This document shows, piece after piece, positions 1-7,460 of a DNA stretch of 27,231 nucleotides. Made by a program: the position numbers and the translations under genes. Origin of the DNA: JBGTNQ01 sp038212375 (GTDB lineage: Bacteria; Patescibacteriota; Minisyncoccia; Phycocordibacterales; Zambryskibacteraceae); contig JBBQUO010000008.1 of the NCBI GenBank assembly GCA_038212375.1, positions 1 to 27,231 of the forward strand. Direction: 5' to 3'. The notes beneath the pieces are model-generated. The model did no database searches. It was not told the DNA's origin and worked only from the letters and a program-made list of their open reading frames with translations. Numbering within the stretch: the first letter of the stretch is position 1; each line of letters opens with the position of its first letter.

Positions 1-1
1 T

Positions 2-169
2 ATACTAATCACAGCCCAGTCCTATGTGAATATAGGAGCTATGGTAGGGGTGCTTCCACTTTCTGGAAATCCTCTTCCATTTGTCAGTCATGGCGGTACA
101 GCCCTCCTTATTACCCTGGCTCAAATAGGCATTATTCTCAATATTTCAAAACATCAAAAGAGAGTCTAA
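2..169 (+). CDS. ftsW: FtsW/RodA-family lipid II polymerase, C-terminal end
   Basis: The first 56 codons of an open frame that enters from the left edge and ends at TAA 167-169. The peptide has the signature of the last loop and helix of SEDS proteins: a QSYVNIGAMVG stretch, then LPLSGNPLPFVSHGGTALL, then a final hydrophobic helix and a short basic tail (KHQKRV). In FtsW/RodA/SpoVE this is the N-[IV]-G-M-x-x-G...PLPF[IV]SxGG region. The family polymerises lipid II into glycan strands at the membrane. murG starts 16 bases downstream, which is the usual ftsW-murG order of the division/cell wall cluster and favours FtsW over RodA. The N-terminal part is outside the window. Confidence 0.88.
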   Translation: MLITAQSYVNIGAMVGVLPLSGNPLPFVSHGGTALLITLAQIGIILNISKHQKRV

Positions 170-185
170 TATTATTTAACTACGC

Positions 186-1319
186 ATGAAAATATTACTT
201 ACCGGAGGAGCTACAGGTGGACATTTTTATCCCGTTATAGCTGTTGCCGAAGAATTGAACTCAATCGCAAGAGAAAATAAAATCGTCGATATGGAGCTCT
301 ACTTTATGTCACCGACCCCTTATAACGAAGGAATTTTATTTAATAACAAAATTATATACAAAAAAAATTATGCGGGAAAAATACGCAGGTACTTTTCTAT
401 TCTCAATTTTTTTGACCTTTTTAAAACACTTTGGGGAGTGATCCTTTCTACCTGGGATATTTTTATGCTCTATCCTGATGTTGTTTTTGGAAAAGGTGGA
501 TACGCAAGTTTTCCAGCACTCTTCGCCGCAAGAATACTTCGAATACCTGTGGTTATTCATGAGTCAGATAGTGTACCAGGAAGAGTGAATCTATGGGCAG
601 GAAAATTTGCAGAAAGAGTAGCCATCTCTTACCCCGAAGCATCGAATTACTTCAAAAAGGAAAAGGTCGCCTACACATCAAACCCAATCCGAAAAGATCT
701 ACTCATTCCACTTACGGCAAATGCTCATGAATTTCTTAATCTAAAGAAAGACATTCCGACAATTCTTATTCTTGGTGGATCACTTGGCTCACAGACAATC
801 AATGATGCACTCACAGAAGCGCTGCCAAAACTTCTTGAAACATATCAGGTCATTCATCAAACAGGAAAGACTCATATCGAAGAAACTAAAAAAATTGCTG
901 AAGCGGTACTTTTTCATAGTTCATTTAAGGATCGTTACCATCCGTATGACTATATGGACTCGCTTACCTTACGGAGCGCAGCGGGGGCTGCAGACCTCGT
1001 TATTTCAAGATCTGGCTCTACTATTTTTGAAATTGCAGCGTGGGGAGTACCATCAATACTTATACCAATCAGAGAGAGCGTAAGTCATGATCAAACCAAA
1101 AATGCATTTGCCTACGCTCGAAGTGGTGCTGCAATTGTAATTGAGGAAAACAATCTTACGGGAAATATTCTCTATGCTGAGGTAAATCGCATTTTACAAA
1201 ACCCTGACATCACTCGATCTATGAGAGCAGCTACCAAAGAATTTACCAAACCAAATGCAGCGCACCTTATCGCAGAAGAAATTCTTAAAATTGCACTTCG
1301 TCATGAAGTTAAAAATTAA
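186..1319 (+). CDS. murG: UDP-GlcNAc:lipid I GlcNAc transferase MurG
   Basis: 377 aa, close to the usual MurG length of about 355-375. MurG is a peripheral membrane GT-B glycosyltransferase that adds GlcNAc to lipid I to make lipid II. Visible marks are the N-terminal glycine-rich loop GGATGGHFYP (residues 7-16), the FGKGGYASFPALFAA segment and HESDSVPGRVN in the N domain, then GGSLGSQTIND and a C-terminal SRSGSTIFEIAAWGVPSILIP stretch that matches the UDP-GlcNAc binding region. It lies 16 bases after the ftsW-like gene and 4 bases before gltX, so the three are probably cotranscribed. The ATG at 186 has no Shine-Dalgarno in front of it, as for most core genes here. Confidence 0.96.
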   Translation: MKILLTGGATGGHFYPVIAVAEELNSIARENKIVDMELYFMSPTPYNEGILFNNKIIYKKNYAGKIRRYFSILNFFDLFKTLWGVILSTWDIFMLYPDVVFGKGGYASFPALFAARILRIPVVIHESDSVPGRVNLWAGKFAERVAISYPEASNYFKKEKVAYTSNPIRKDLLIPLTANAHEFLNLKKDIPTILILGGSLGSQTINDALTEALPKLLETYQVIHQTGKTHIEETKKIAEAVLFHSSFKDRYHPYDYMDSLTLRSAAGAADLVISRSGSTIFEIAAWGVPSILIPIRESVSHDQTKNAFAYARSGAAIVIEENNLTGNILYAEVNRILQNPDITRSMRAATKEFTKPNAAHLIAEEILKIALRHEVKN

Positions 1320-1323
1320 TACT

Positions 1324-2691
1324 ATGGAAAAATTCTCAAAAAAAATTGTTGTTCGCATGGCTCCATCACCAACAGGGAACCTTCACATTGGCACTGCTCG
1401 AACAACTCTTTACAACTATTTGTTTGCAAAACGGAATGGCGGCAAGTTTATTCTTCGAGTTGAAGATACCGATACCGAACGTTCAACTAAGGAGTTTGAA
1501 CAAAACCAGCTCGATGGCCTTGCGTGGCTTGGACTTACTTACGATGAGTTCTTTAGGCAATCCGAAAGAACTGATGTATATGTATCCTATGTAAAGGAAC
1601 TGATTGAGAGCGGACACGCATATATCTCAAAAGAAGTGGTGACAGAAGTGGGACAAAGAACCGAAGTAATTAGATTTAAAAATCCAAATAAAAAAGTATC
1701 TTTTGAAGACATTGTCCGTGGAACTGTGGAATTTGATACAACTGACCTCGGTGATTTTGTTATCGCTCGAAGCATTGAGGAGCCTCTTTATCACCTCGCA
1801 GTCGTTATAGATGATCATGAAATGGGTGTCACCCACATTATTCGAGGCGAAGACCATATATCAAACACTCCACGTCAAATTCTTATCCAAGAAGCAATTA
1901 GTGCACAGCGTCCAATATATGCGCATATCCCACTTATTCTAGATTCAGACAGGAAAAAGCTATCCAAGAGAAAGCACGGAGCAGCTGTATGGATCGACAC
2001 ATATAAACTCGAAGGATATGCTCCGTCTGCACTACTCAATTTTTTTGCTTTTCTTGGTTGGAATCCAGGTGGGGAGAGGGAAGTGTATTCCCTTGCAGAG
2101 ATGACAGATATTTTTGATCTGGAGAGAGTACAGAAGGGTAGTGCGATTTTTGATATAGAAAAACTTAAATGGTTTAACAAAGAACACCTAAAGCTTCTTC
2201 CAGAAGAAACAATTAAAAAGGAAATAAAAAATGCTGTTGAGCATTCACAAAAATATCTTTCGAAACACTGGAACCTTACCGGGGAGATACTGACTAAAAG
2301 CTGGAAGATTATGTTTGAAAGAATTAGTAACTGGAAAGAACTATCTGAACTTGTAGATGCTGGCGAGTTTGACTACTTATTTGAACAACCTGCACTCACA
2401 ACGTCTTTGCTATTCTGGAAAGATGAAAAAGATGCACTTATTACAAAAAATCATTTGGTAAAAGTTCGAGACATTCTGAGTAATCTTTCGGATGATAATT
2501 TCTCAGCTGAAAACCTAAAAGCTTCAATATGGGATTATGCCACCGAATCAGGAAGGGGGAGTGTCCTTTGGCCTCTTCGTACTGCCCTATCAGGAAAGGA
2601 AAAATCTCCAGATCCTTTTGTGTTAGGAGAAATTCTTGGTAAGAAAGAGACTCTCGGGAGAATCGCCTTCGCAGAAGAAAAGCTTAGTTAG
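1324..2691 (+). CDS. gltX: Glutamyl-tRNA synthetase
   Basis: 455 aa class I aminoacyl-tRNA synthetase that charges tRNA-Glu. The HIGH motif is in APSPTGNLHIGTARTTLYN near the N terminus, and the KMSKS equivalent is KKLSKRKHG near residue 212. The VEDTDTERS and RGEDHISNTPRQ stretches are typical of GluRS. The frame is open from 1255, but that would overlap the end of murG and add residues before the conserved MAPSPTG start, so the ATG at 1324 is chosen. Many bacteria of this kind use a non-discriminating GluRS with GatCAB to make Gln-tRNA; nothing in the window decides that. A tRNA-Glu gene is at 26985. Confidence 0.96.
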   Translation: MEKFSKKIVVRMAPSPTGNLHIGTARTTLYNYLFAKRNGGKFILRVEDTDTERSTKEFEQNQLDGLAWLGLTYDEFFRQSERTDVYVSYVKELIESGHAYISKEVVTEVGQRTEVIRFKNPNKKVSFEDIVRGTVEFDTTDLGDFVIARSIEEPLYHLAVVIDDHEMGVTHIIRGEDHISNTPRQILIQEAISAQRPIYAHIPLILDSDRKKLSKRKHGAAVWIDTYKLEGYAPSALLNFFAFLGWNPGGEREVYSLAEMTDIFDLERVQKGSAIFDIEKLKWFNKEHLKLLPEETIKKEIKNAVEHSQKYLSKHWNLTGEILTKSWKIMFERISNWKELSELVDAGEFDYLFEQPALTTSLLFWKDEKDALITKNHLVKVRDILSNLSDDNFSAENLKASIWDYATESGRGSVLWPLRTALSGKEKSPDPFVLGEILGKKETLGRIAFAEEKLS

Positions 2692-2695
2692 AGGG

Positions 2696-2701
2696 TATAA
2701 T
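2696..2701 (+). promoter_or_regulatory. -10 box, predicted leaderless start of the M23 gene
   Basis: TATAAT ends exactly 7 bases before the ATG at 2709 (spacer CAATTGA). A start site 6-7 bases below a -10 box falls on or next to the ATG, so the mRNA would have no leader. No good -35 is visible. The box lies just past the gltX stop codon. Confidence 0.5.
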
Positions 2702-2708
2702 CAATTGA

Positions 2709-4022
2709 ATGAAGTATATATGCTCAATCAAAAGCATAGTAATCTCACTATCGGTACTATCCGTTTTTTTCTTTTTTTCTGCACCTCAAGTTCACAGCGT
2801 AACTCAAACTGATCTTCAAACACAAATCAATAACAAAAGACTTGAAAAAGCAGCTCTTGATGCAGAAAATGCAAAGCTTCAAGTACAAATTGATGCTTCG
2901 AATAAGCAAGCGAAGACACTTCAGAGTGCTGTAAAAACTCTGGAAACAACTGGTAAAAAACTTCAAAATGACCTGAGTGTTACGAGCAATAAAATTGACA
3001 CTACCAAACTTACTATAGCTCAGCTTGGTATCAATATCGACACAACAAAAAATAGTATTACAAAGAACCAAAGTGCAATAAAAGAAACTTTGCAAGCATT
3101 ATATAGAGCTGATGATGCATCTCTTATCCAAAACTTTCTTGAATTTAAAAATATCAACGAGCTCTGGGGAGCCATTGAATCGATCCATCAATTCCAAACA
3201 TTGGTAAAACAAAAAACTGATGAACTTTCTCGTGACCAAAAAAATCTCGAGGATCAAAAATCACAAAATGAAACACAGAACAAGGAGCTCACAAATCTAA
3301 AAGCTGAGCTCGTAACAAGAAAAACAATCGTTGATCAGAATAAAGTCGCAAAATCTAACCTTCTTACAGTTACTAAAAATCAAGAAACTGAATACGAGAA
3401 GATGTTACAAGCAAACCAAAAAAAGGGCCAACAATTCGAACAAGAACTTTTTCAGTTTGAATCTCAACTCAAAGCTCAATTAGATCCATCAAAAATTCCA
3501 ACAGAGAGAAGTGGTGTACTATCGTGGCCACTTGATAAAATTGTAATTACACAACGATTTGGTAAAACTGTAGATGCAAAAAGACTCTACGTTTCTGGAA
3601 CCCACAACGGAGTAGACTTCGGAACTCCAGTTGGTACTCCGGTAAAATCTGCAGCAGATGGTGTCGTTATTGGAATGGACAACACTGACAATCAGTCAGG
3701 ATGTTACTCATACGGTAGATGGCTTCTTATTCAGCATAGCAATGGGCTTTCAAGTCTTTATGCACATTTATCAGCTTACAATGTAAGCCCAGGCCAAGTA
3801 GTTGCTCGTGGCGCGACTGTTGGGTACTCTGGAGGACAACCTGGTGCGTTTGGATCTGGATACTCATTAGGGCCTCATCTTCATTTTGGACTCTTTGCGG
3901 CAGAAGGTGTAAAAGTCGCAAAATACTCCTCGAGTAAATTTTGTAAGAATGTAACGATTCCCGTTATCGAAGGATTAAACGCATATCTTGACCCGCTCGG
4001 ATACTTACCACCGCTAAATTAA
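2709..4022 (+). CDS. Secreted M23-family murein hydrolase with N-terminal coiled coil
   Basis: 437 aa. A signal peptide (MKYICSIKS..., hydrophobic to about residue 24) is followed by a long Lys/Gln/Asn-rich coiled coil (about 35-260), then a LytM/M23 domain. The zinc ligands and catalytic residues are all present: H299-x3-D303 (HNGVDFG), H353 (YAHLSAY) and H390/H392 (GPHLHFG). This architecture matches EnvC/PcsB-type proteins, in which the coiled coil docks on FtsEX or similar. With an intact HxxxD/HxH set this copy should be an active endopeptidase rather than a pure activator, unlike EnvC. It sits right after ftsW-murG-gltX, which fits a role in cell wall splitting. Its own TATAAT box is 7 bases upstream of ATG. 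Confidence 0.9.
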   Translation: MKYICSIKSIVISLSVLSVFFFFSAPQVHSVTQTDLQTQINNKRLEKAALDAENAKLQVQIDASNKQAKTLQSAVKTLETTGKKLQNDLSVTSNKIDTTKLTIAQLGINIDTTKNSITKNQSAIKETLQALYRADDASLIQNFLEFKNINELWGAIESIHQFQTLVKQKTDELSRDQKNLEDQKSQNETQNKELTNLKAELVTRKTIVDQNKVAKSNLLTVTKNQETEYEKMLQANQKKGQQFEQELFQFESQLKAQLDPSKIPTERSGVLSWPLDKIVITQRFGKTVDAKRLYVSGTHNGVDFGTPVGTPVKSAADGVVIGMDNTDNQSGCYSYGRWLLIQHSNGLSSLYAHLSAYNVSPGQVVARGATVGYSGGQPGAFGSGYSLGPHLHFGLFAAEGVKVAKYSSSKFCKNVTIPVIEGLNAYLDPLGYLPPLN

Positions 4023-4036
4023 ACCTGGAACGCATT

Positions 4037-4234
4037 ATGAAGAAACACTATTTTGAAAAAGGCTTTGTAACTCTTATTATAATTATCATAATTGGACTCG
4101 CATTACTTCAAATGCTTTTCCATGTCCAAGTCGCAGCATTTTTTGGATCTGATGTGTTTATTGGATTTCTTATAAACCTAAAGCAGATTGTAATAAGTTT
4201 GTGGGACTCTATTACCAAAGTGAAGGCTTCGTAA
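4037..4234 (+). CDS. Small single-pass membrane protein, unknown
   Basis: 65 aa. A short basic start (MKKHYFEKG) is followed by a strongly hydrophobic helix with seven isoleucines (about residues 11-34), then a second mildly hydrophobic stretch (VFIGFLINLKQIVISLW) and a basic end. It starts 14 bases after the M23 gene, so it is likely in the same transcript. No Shine-Dalgarno is evident. Short KGF...LIIII proteins of this type are common in Parcubacteria; I cannot assign a function. It could be an accessory factor of the neighbouring hydrolase, but that is only a guess from position. Confidence 0.6.
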   Translation: MKKHYFEKGFVTLIIIIIIGLALLQMLFHVQVAAFFGSDVFIGFLINLKQIVISLWDSITKVKAS

Positions 4235-4292
4235 GTTATAATCTGATTTAAGTTTGATCAGGTATTGGTTTAGTGGTAAGGTAGCAAATGCC

Positions 4293-4397
4293 ATGAAACC
4301 TAAGAAAATCTTGTTTTTTGTTCTAAGCCCGATTTACGTTTTTTTGCTTGTTTTTTTTAATTTGACGTATAAATGGTGGGAGGGTTTATATGACTAG
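4293..4397 (+). CDS. Possible 34-aa membrane microprotein
   Basis: A short ATG-TAG frame encodes MKPKKILFFVLSPIYV followed by more hydrophobic residues and a tail KWWEGLYD: one membrane helix with a basic start, so inside-in topology is likely. It lies between the 65-aa membrane protein and a hairpin at 4486 that could end the operon. A TATAAT at 4236-4241 could supply a promoter. There is no good ribosome site (only AAGG about 10 bases upstream), so coding is uncertain. Confidence 0.35.
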   Translation: MKPKKILFFVLSPIYVFLLVFFNLTYKWWEGLYD

Positions 4398-4485
4398 TTC
4401 AAAGAGAGAGTAAATATATATATCTTATTTAATTTGGTACCAAATTATAGACTATCAAAAAAATAAAAAAAATCGGGAGGGAAGT

Positions 4486-4508
4486 GGTCATTTCAGGAAT
4501 GGCCTTTT
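4486..4508 (+). terminator. Probable intrinsic terminator
   Basis: GGTCATT (4486-4492) pairs with AATGGCC (4498-4504) with one G-T pair and a 5-base loop, followed by TTTTCTCC. It lies beyond the murG-gltX-M23 group. The rest of 4398-4620 is AT-rich; GTCGCA 4524-4529 and TGCGAC 4542-4547 form a second short inverted repeat without a T-run. Confidence 0.45.
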
Positions 4509-4624
4509 CTCCTCTATACTAACGTCGCAAAAGATATATTGTGCGACACTCATCTAATAGGAAAAGTTCCATTCCCTCTGAATGAATCGCCAGAAATTAA
4601 AAAGTTTTAATTCTTTCTTTTGTT

Positions 4625-4651
4625 TATAATTCTATCTCTTGGTGATAGAAT
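4625..4651 (+). promoter_or_regulatory. -10 box followed at once by a 5' hairpin
   Basis: TATAAT at 4625-4630 overlaps a perfect 8-bp hairpin, ATTCTATC (4629-4636) with GATAGAAT (4644-4651), so a transcript starting about 4637 would carry only part of it. A second small hairpin, GAGA-CCCC-TCTC, follows before the AGGAG site of the gene at 4689. The -35 is poor. Confidence 0.35.
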
Positions 4652-4688
4652 CAAAGTGGAATTAGAGACCCCTCTCACAGGAGCTTTT

Positions 4689-4928
4689 ATGAGGCACAGT
4701 CGTAAAGTTGTCATGCGAGAACTTTTTGAAATTCTCGTAGTCAGAAAGGGTGCTCATGGAGAGCGTTTGTGCGAGCACATTGCATTTGTTCCCTCTCTTG
4801 TGAATCTTCACATATTTTCAAGCTCACTTTCAGCAGGAGATCATTACGTTACAAAAAAGGTACTGATCGCATTTGAGCTAGTGAGAAAAGAAAAATTAAA
4901 ATTAAAAAAATCTGGATCGAAGTATTAA
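4689..4928 (+). CDS. Small basic protein, unknown
   Basis: 79 aa from the ATG at 4689, chosen because AGGAG lies just upstream with a normal spacing; the open frame starts at 4620 but the first 23 codons would run through the likely promoter. The peptide begins MRHSRKVVMRELFEIL and ends in a very basic tail (RKEKLKLKKSGSKY). I recognise no domain. It stands alone between a promoter-like element and a perfect terminator at 4972, the layout shared by the other small SD-led genes in this window. Confidence 0.55.
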   Translation: MRHSRKVVMRELFEILVVRKGAHGERLCEHIAFVPSLVNLHIFSSSLSAGDHYVTKKVLIAFELVRKEKLKLKKSGSKY

Positions 4929-4971
4929 CAAGCACGGTAAGGAAAATTCTATAGAATAGTGAGTGCGCAAT

Positions 4972-5010
4972 AACCTTCACAAAATATTTTGTGAAGGTTG
5001 TTTTTTGTTT
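4972..5010 (+). terminator. Strong intrinsic terminator
   Basis: AACCTTCAC (4972-4980) pairs with GTGAAGGTT (4991-4999); the AAAATATTTT between them extends the stem. The T-run GTTTTTTGTTT follows. It ends the 79-aa gene. Confidence 0.85.
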
Positions 5011-5031
5011 ATACACAATTTTAAAAATTAA

Positions 5032-5067
5032 ATCAAAAAACCGCTCTTTCGAGCGTAGTTTTTTGAT
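5032..5067 (-). terminator. Terminator of the 35-aa peptide gene
   Basis: ATCAAAAAAC...CGCTC, loop TTTC, GAGCG...GTTTTTTGAT. Read on the minus strand the stem begins right at the stop codon of the 35-aa ORF and ends in a run of T, so the mRNA has almost no 3' tail. Confidence 0.75.
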
Positions 5068-5174
5068 TATGCGCAGGACTCACAAAGATTTCTATCAGCT
5101 GGGTCCTCCATAAGATTTACATCAGCTTTAGAAACGATGTCCGCATCCTGCATTTGTGATTCATTTGTCTCCAT
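5067..5174 (-). CDS. 35-aa acidic peptide with C-terminal Cys-x-x-Cys
   Basis: Reading the minus strand from ATG 5174 to TAA 5067 gives METNESQMQDADIVSK..., ending NLCESCA. It is acidic, has no hydrophobic helix, and carries both cysteines in the last five residues (C31, C34). Three things support it as a gene although it is very short: a perfect TATAAT 7 bases before the ATG, a strong hairpin terminator directly at the stop, and no other use for this 130-bp gap. It is predicted to be translated from a leaderless mRNA. The CxxC tail could bind a metal or take part in thiol exchange, or be the tail of a secreted or modified peptide; no family is recognised. Confidence 0.55.
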   Translation of the reverse strand: METNESQMQDADIVSKADVNLMEDPADRNLCESCA

Positions 5175-5181
5175 AGATACT

Positions 5182-5187
5182 ATTATA
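5182..5187 (-). promoter_or_regulatory. -10 box of the 35-aa peptide gene
   Basis: TATAAT on the minus strand, with 7 bases (AGTATCT) to the ATG at 5174. The -35 region (CTTTTT at 17-bp spacing) is weak. It lies in the short gap after the EVE gene stop. Confidence 0.6.
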
Positions 5188-5194
5188 GTCCCCT

Positions 5195-5650
5195 TTATTT
5201 GATAAAAAAGTGGAAATGTTTTTCCAGCACAGGTTGGACCGAGAGTCTACTCCCTCTCTGAGCTACCATCATATTTTTAAGGCTGGAATCAGCCTTAATA
5301 AGTGGTAATCCAAAGGGTTCTTTTAATTTCTGTTTGAATCCAACATCAACCGTAGACCATAGTGGCTTCTCTTTTGTAGCTTTTGGGTCAAAATGTGAGT
5401 CTTTGGTATCAAACTGAGTCGGATCTGGATATGCATCAGCGAGAACCTTGCCGATGCCAGTCACTGCCGGTGGGTTATCTCCCGAATGATAGAAAAGGAA
5501 CAGGTCTCCCTTTTTCATGGATCGAATAAAATTCCTTGCTTGGTAATTTCTCACTCCTGTCCAAGATGTTTTCTTCTCTTTCTTGAAATCGTCAATTGAA
5601 TATGAAGAAGGTTCAGTTTTCAATAGCCAGTATTGTTTTTCTTTTTTCAT
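5195..5650 (-). CDS. EVE-domain (PUA-like) protein
   Basis: 151 aa from ATG 5650; the frame can be extended three codons to a TTG, which is less likely. The sequence YWLLKTEPSSYSIDDF, then SWTGVRNYQARNFIR and KGDLFLFYHSGD, then VTGIGKVLADAYPDPTQF is the clear signature of the EVE domain (thymocyte nuclear protein 1-like), which fills the whole protein. EVE domains have a PUA-like fold and bind modified bases in DNA (5-methyl- or hydroxymethylcytosine) or RNA. Standalone bacterial copies of about this length are common and poorly characterised. Its neighbour is lexA, but 126 bases separate them. Confidence 0.92.
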   Translation of the reverse strand: MKKEKQYWLLKTEPSSYSIDDFKKEKKTSWTGVRNYQARNFIRSMKKGDLFLFYHSGDNPPAVTGIGKVLADAYPDPTQFDTKDSHFDPKATKEKPLWSTVDVGFKQKLKEPFGLPLIKADSSLKNMMVAQRGSRLSVQPVLEKHFHFFIK

Positions 5651-5739
5651 ATATAACAAATATTAATTTCAATAGTAACTTCCGGAATAGAAATCCACTG
5701 AGGACTCATCTCACAAATTATAAATTACATCGTAATCTA

Positions 5740-5762
5740 AAAGCTATCAGCTATCAGTTAAC
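5740..5762. repeat. Short tandem repeat between the EVE gene and lexA
   Basis: AGCTATC occurs twice in a row in AAGCTATCAGCTATCAGTT. Nothing else stands out in the gap 5651-5776, and no terminator is clear for lexA. Confidence 0.4.
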
Positions 5763-5776
5763 ACCTAGAAGCTTCC

Positions 5777-6358
5777 CTAATACTTTCGAATGACCGCTTT
5801 TACGATGGCGGCAACATGGAAACTTTCTTCAGGATAGATGTTGTCATACTTTTTATTTGCCGGTTCGAGATAGGGAATTCCCTTCTTATCTTTACGGAAA
5901 TACTTCATCGTCCATCCGCCATCAACTTCCGCAATGACGATATCTCCAATGCGGGGTTCGCCTTTGCGCTCTACGAGCACATAATCCCCTTCTTCGATAT
6001 GCGCATCAATCATCGAATCCCCTTTTACTTCAAGGAGATAACTTTTTTCTTTGTCATCAATAAGAAAATCTTCAACACTTATAGTATCGAGGTCTTCTTG
6101 CTCAGCAACAGTAGGGATACCAGCTTCTACAAGACCAAGGAGAGGTATCTCTCCGAACACACGATTTGGAGTAAGACGACCCTGAGAGTCTTTCTGCACC
6201 ACTCCCTCTTCTACAAGCCATGAGATAAGCTTATGTACTGAGTTCTTGGACTTGAATCCAAGCATATTCATGATCTCCTGATATCCAGGCATTCGTTTGT
6301 TGCCTTTATAGAACTGGAGAATCTTTTCTTTTTGTTCAAACTTTTTACTACTATTCAT
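5777..6358 (-). CDS. lexA: LexA SOS repressor
   Basis: 193 aa. It has an N-terminal winged helix-turn-helix (YQEIMNMLGFKSKNSVHKLISWL, about residues 26-48) and a C-terminal S24 peptidase. The self-cleavage site is A79-G80 in GLVEAGIP, the nucleophile is S115 in KGDSM and the general base K152 in TMKYFRKD, all in place, so it should undergo RecA-stimulated autocleavage. LexA represses SOS genes by binding palindromic boxes. It is the second gene of a two-gene operon; the 65-aa gene ends 15 bases upstream, and the promoter in front of that gene holds a LexA-type box, implying autoregulation. lexA itself has no Shine-Dalgarno. Confidence 0.95.
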   Translation of the reverse strand: MNSSKKFEQKEKILQFYKGNKRMPGYQEIMNMLGFKSKNSVHKLISWLVEEGVVQKDSQGRLTPNRVFGEIPLLGLVEAGIPTVAEQEDLDTISVEDFLIDDKEKSYLLEVKGDSMIDAHIEEGDYVLVERKGEPRIGDIVIAEVDGGWTMKYFRKDKKGIPYLEPANKKYDNIYPEESFHVAAIVKAVIRKY

Positions 6359-6373
6359 AAGATTGATGAAATG

Positions 6374-6571
6374 TTATCGAAATGAAAGGAAACTAGAAAG
6401 TCTACCCTGCTGTGCCACTGACTTTCGAATGTCATGAAGCATGGAAACGAGAAGCTTGTGTCTACGAGATTCCTTGCGATACGGAATCCCCTTGATCACC
6501 TTCCAGTCAATCTGTTCATTGATCGCATCGAGCTCTCGTGAAATGGTGGAAATTAATTTGTGATTACTCAT
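6374..6571 (-). CDS. 65-aa basic protein cotranscribed with lexA, unknown
   Basis: 65 aa, MSNHKLISTISRELDAIN..., with an amphipathic helical N half and a very basic middle (PYRKESRRHKLLVSMLHDIRK); no cysteine, no signal peptide. It is the first gene behind the LexA-controlled promoter and lexA follows 15 bases later, so it should be induced by DNA damage. No family is recognised. By position it might be a small SOS effector (for example a division or polymerase modulator) or a LexA partner; this is inference only. Confidence 0.75.
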   Translation of the reverse strand: MSNHKLISTISRELDAINEQIDWKVIKGIPYRKESRRHKLLVSMLHDIRKSVAQQGRLSSFLSFR

Positions 6572-6606
6572 AGCGTTTCGTGTATTACTGTTTCTGTTAT
6601 GTTGTA

Positions 6607-6635
6607 AGTATAAGTGAACTATAGTTCACCGACAA
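6607..6635 (-). promoter_or_regulatory. SOS promoter with LexA box filling the spacer
   Basis: On the minus strand: -35 TTGTCG (6630-6635), a 17-bp spacer, -10 TATACT (6607-6612). The spacer consists of the perfect 16-bp palindrome GTGAACTATAGTTCAC (6614-6629) plus one T. Its core GAAC-N4-GTTC is the Gram-positive/Bacillus-type LexA consensus. LexA bound here would block RNA polymerase directly. The leader to the ATG at 6571 is about 29 bases. Confidence 0.85.
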
Positions 6636-6734
6636 GAAATATCTGTGGACAAGGATACTGCAGCACGAGAAAGTATTTTTGTGAACAGAGAAATTTGATA
6701 TACTGTACATCTAATTTTAATTACACAAATACGT

Positions 6735-7445
6735 ATGTCATTCATTAAAAAAAACATGTGGGTTATTGGATTTGTCGTCATTATCCTTGGAGCGTTTGGT
6801 ACTATGGCTCTCGCTTCAAGACACACTACACTTCCATCTGGATACGCTGTAGCACAAGACACTGTGAACTTCACTATCACTGACCAAGATCATGCAGAGG
6901 GTCCAGCGAACGCAAAAGCAACTCTTATCGAGTTTGCTGACTTCCAATGTCCAGCTTGTGGAGCATACTTTCCTTTCTTAGAAAGGCTTCATACAGATTT
7001 TCCTAATGATCTCCGTATTGTGTATCGTTACTTCCCACTTCGTCAGATCCACTTCCAGGCTCAAAACGCTGCTCAGGTTGCTGAGGCTGCTGGACTCCAA
7101 GGTAAGTTTTGGGAAATGTATACTGAGCTCTACACCAATCAACAAAAATGGGTAAACAGTGCCGGAAAGTCTGCGTTTGATGAATATGCCAAGAATATCG
7201 GACTCAACATGGATCAATACAATGCAGATGTAGATTCGAGAAAGGTAAAAGACCGTATCGATTTGGATTTGAAAAATGGAAACGATATCGGAATCAATGG
7301 AACCCCTACGTTCTACTTGAATGGAAAAAAGATGGAGAACCCACAATCATATGAAGCATTTAAAGCTGAAATAACAAAAGTAGTCGGTGGTACGGGTTCA
7401 TCAAGCCCTGAACAAGCTACGAGTACGGTCCAAAGCGCAAGCTAA
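6735..7445 (+). CDS. Membrane-anchored DsbA-like thiol oxidoreductase
   Basis: 236 aa. An N-terminal membrane helix or signal (about residues 8-28) is followed by a DsbA/thioredoxin-fold domain of the DSBA (Thioredoxin_4) type. The active site is C72-P-A-C75 in FADFQCPACGAY, and the cis-proline loop is GTPTFY (P191). The last 25 residues are a Gly/Ser/Thr-rich tail. It would introduce or exchange disulfides in proteins outside the membrane. The VKOR gene starts 15 bases later and should be its re-oxidising partner. A TATACT at 6699-6704 may be the -10 of its promoter, with a weak -35. Confidence 0.9.
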   Translation: MSFIKKNMWVIGFVVIILGAFGTMALASRHTTLPSGYAVAQDTVNFTITDQDHAEGPANAKATLIEFADFQCPACGAYFPFLERLHTDFPNDLRIVYRYFPLRQIHFQAQNAAQVAEAAGLQGKFWEMYTELYTNQQKWVNSAGKSAFDEYAKNIGLNMDQYNADVDSRKVKDRIDLDLKNGNDIGINGTPTFYLNGKKMENPQSYEAFKAEITKVVGGTGSSSPEQATSTVQSAS

Positions 7446-7460
7446 TTTTTCTATTTTCTC

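Noticed and set aside
1255..1323. Longer GluRS start
   Set aside because: It would overlap murG by 65 bases and add residues before the conserved N terminus; ATG 1324 is a better start.
4261..4300. tRNA-like D-arm phrase (GGTTTAGTGGTAAG)
   Set aside because: No matching acceptor, anticodon stem or T arm follows, so it is not a tRNA.
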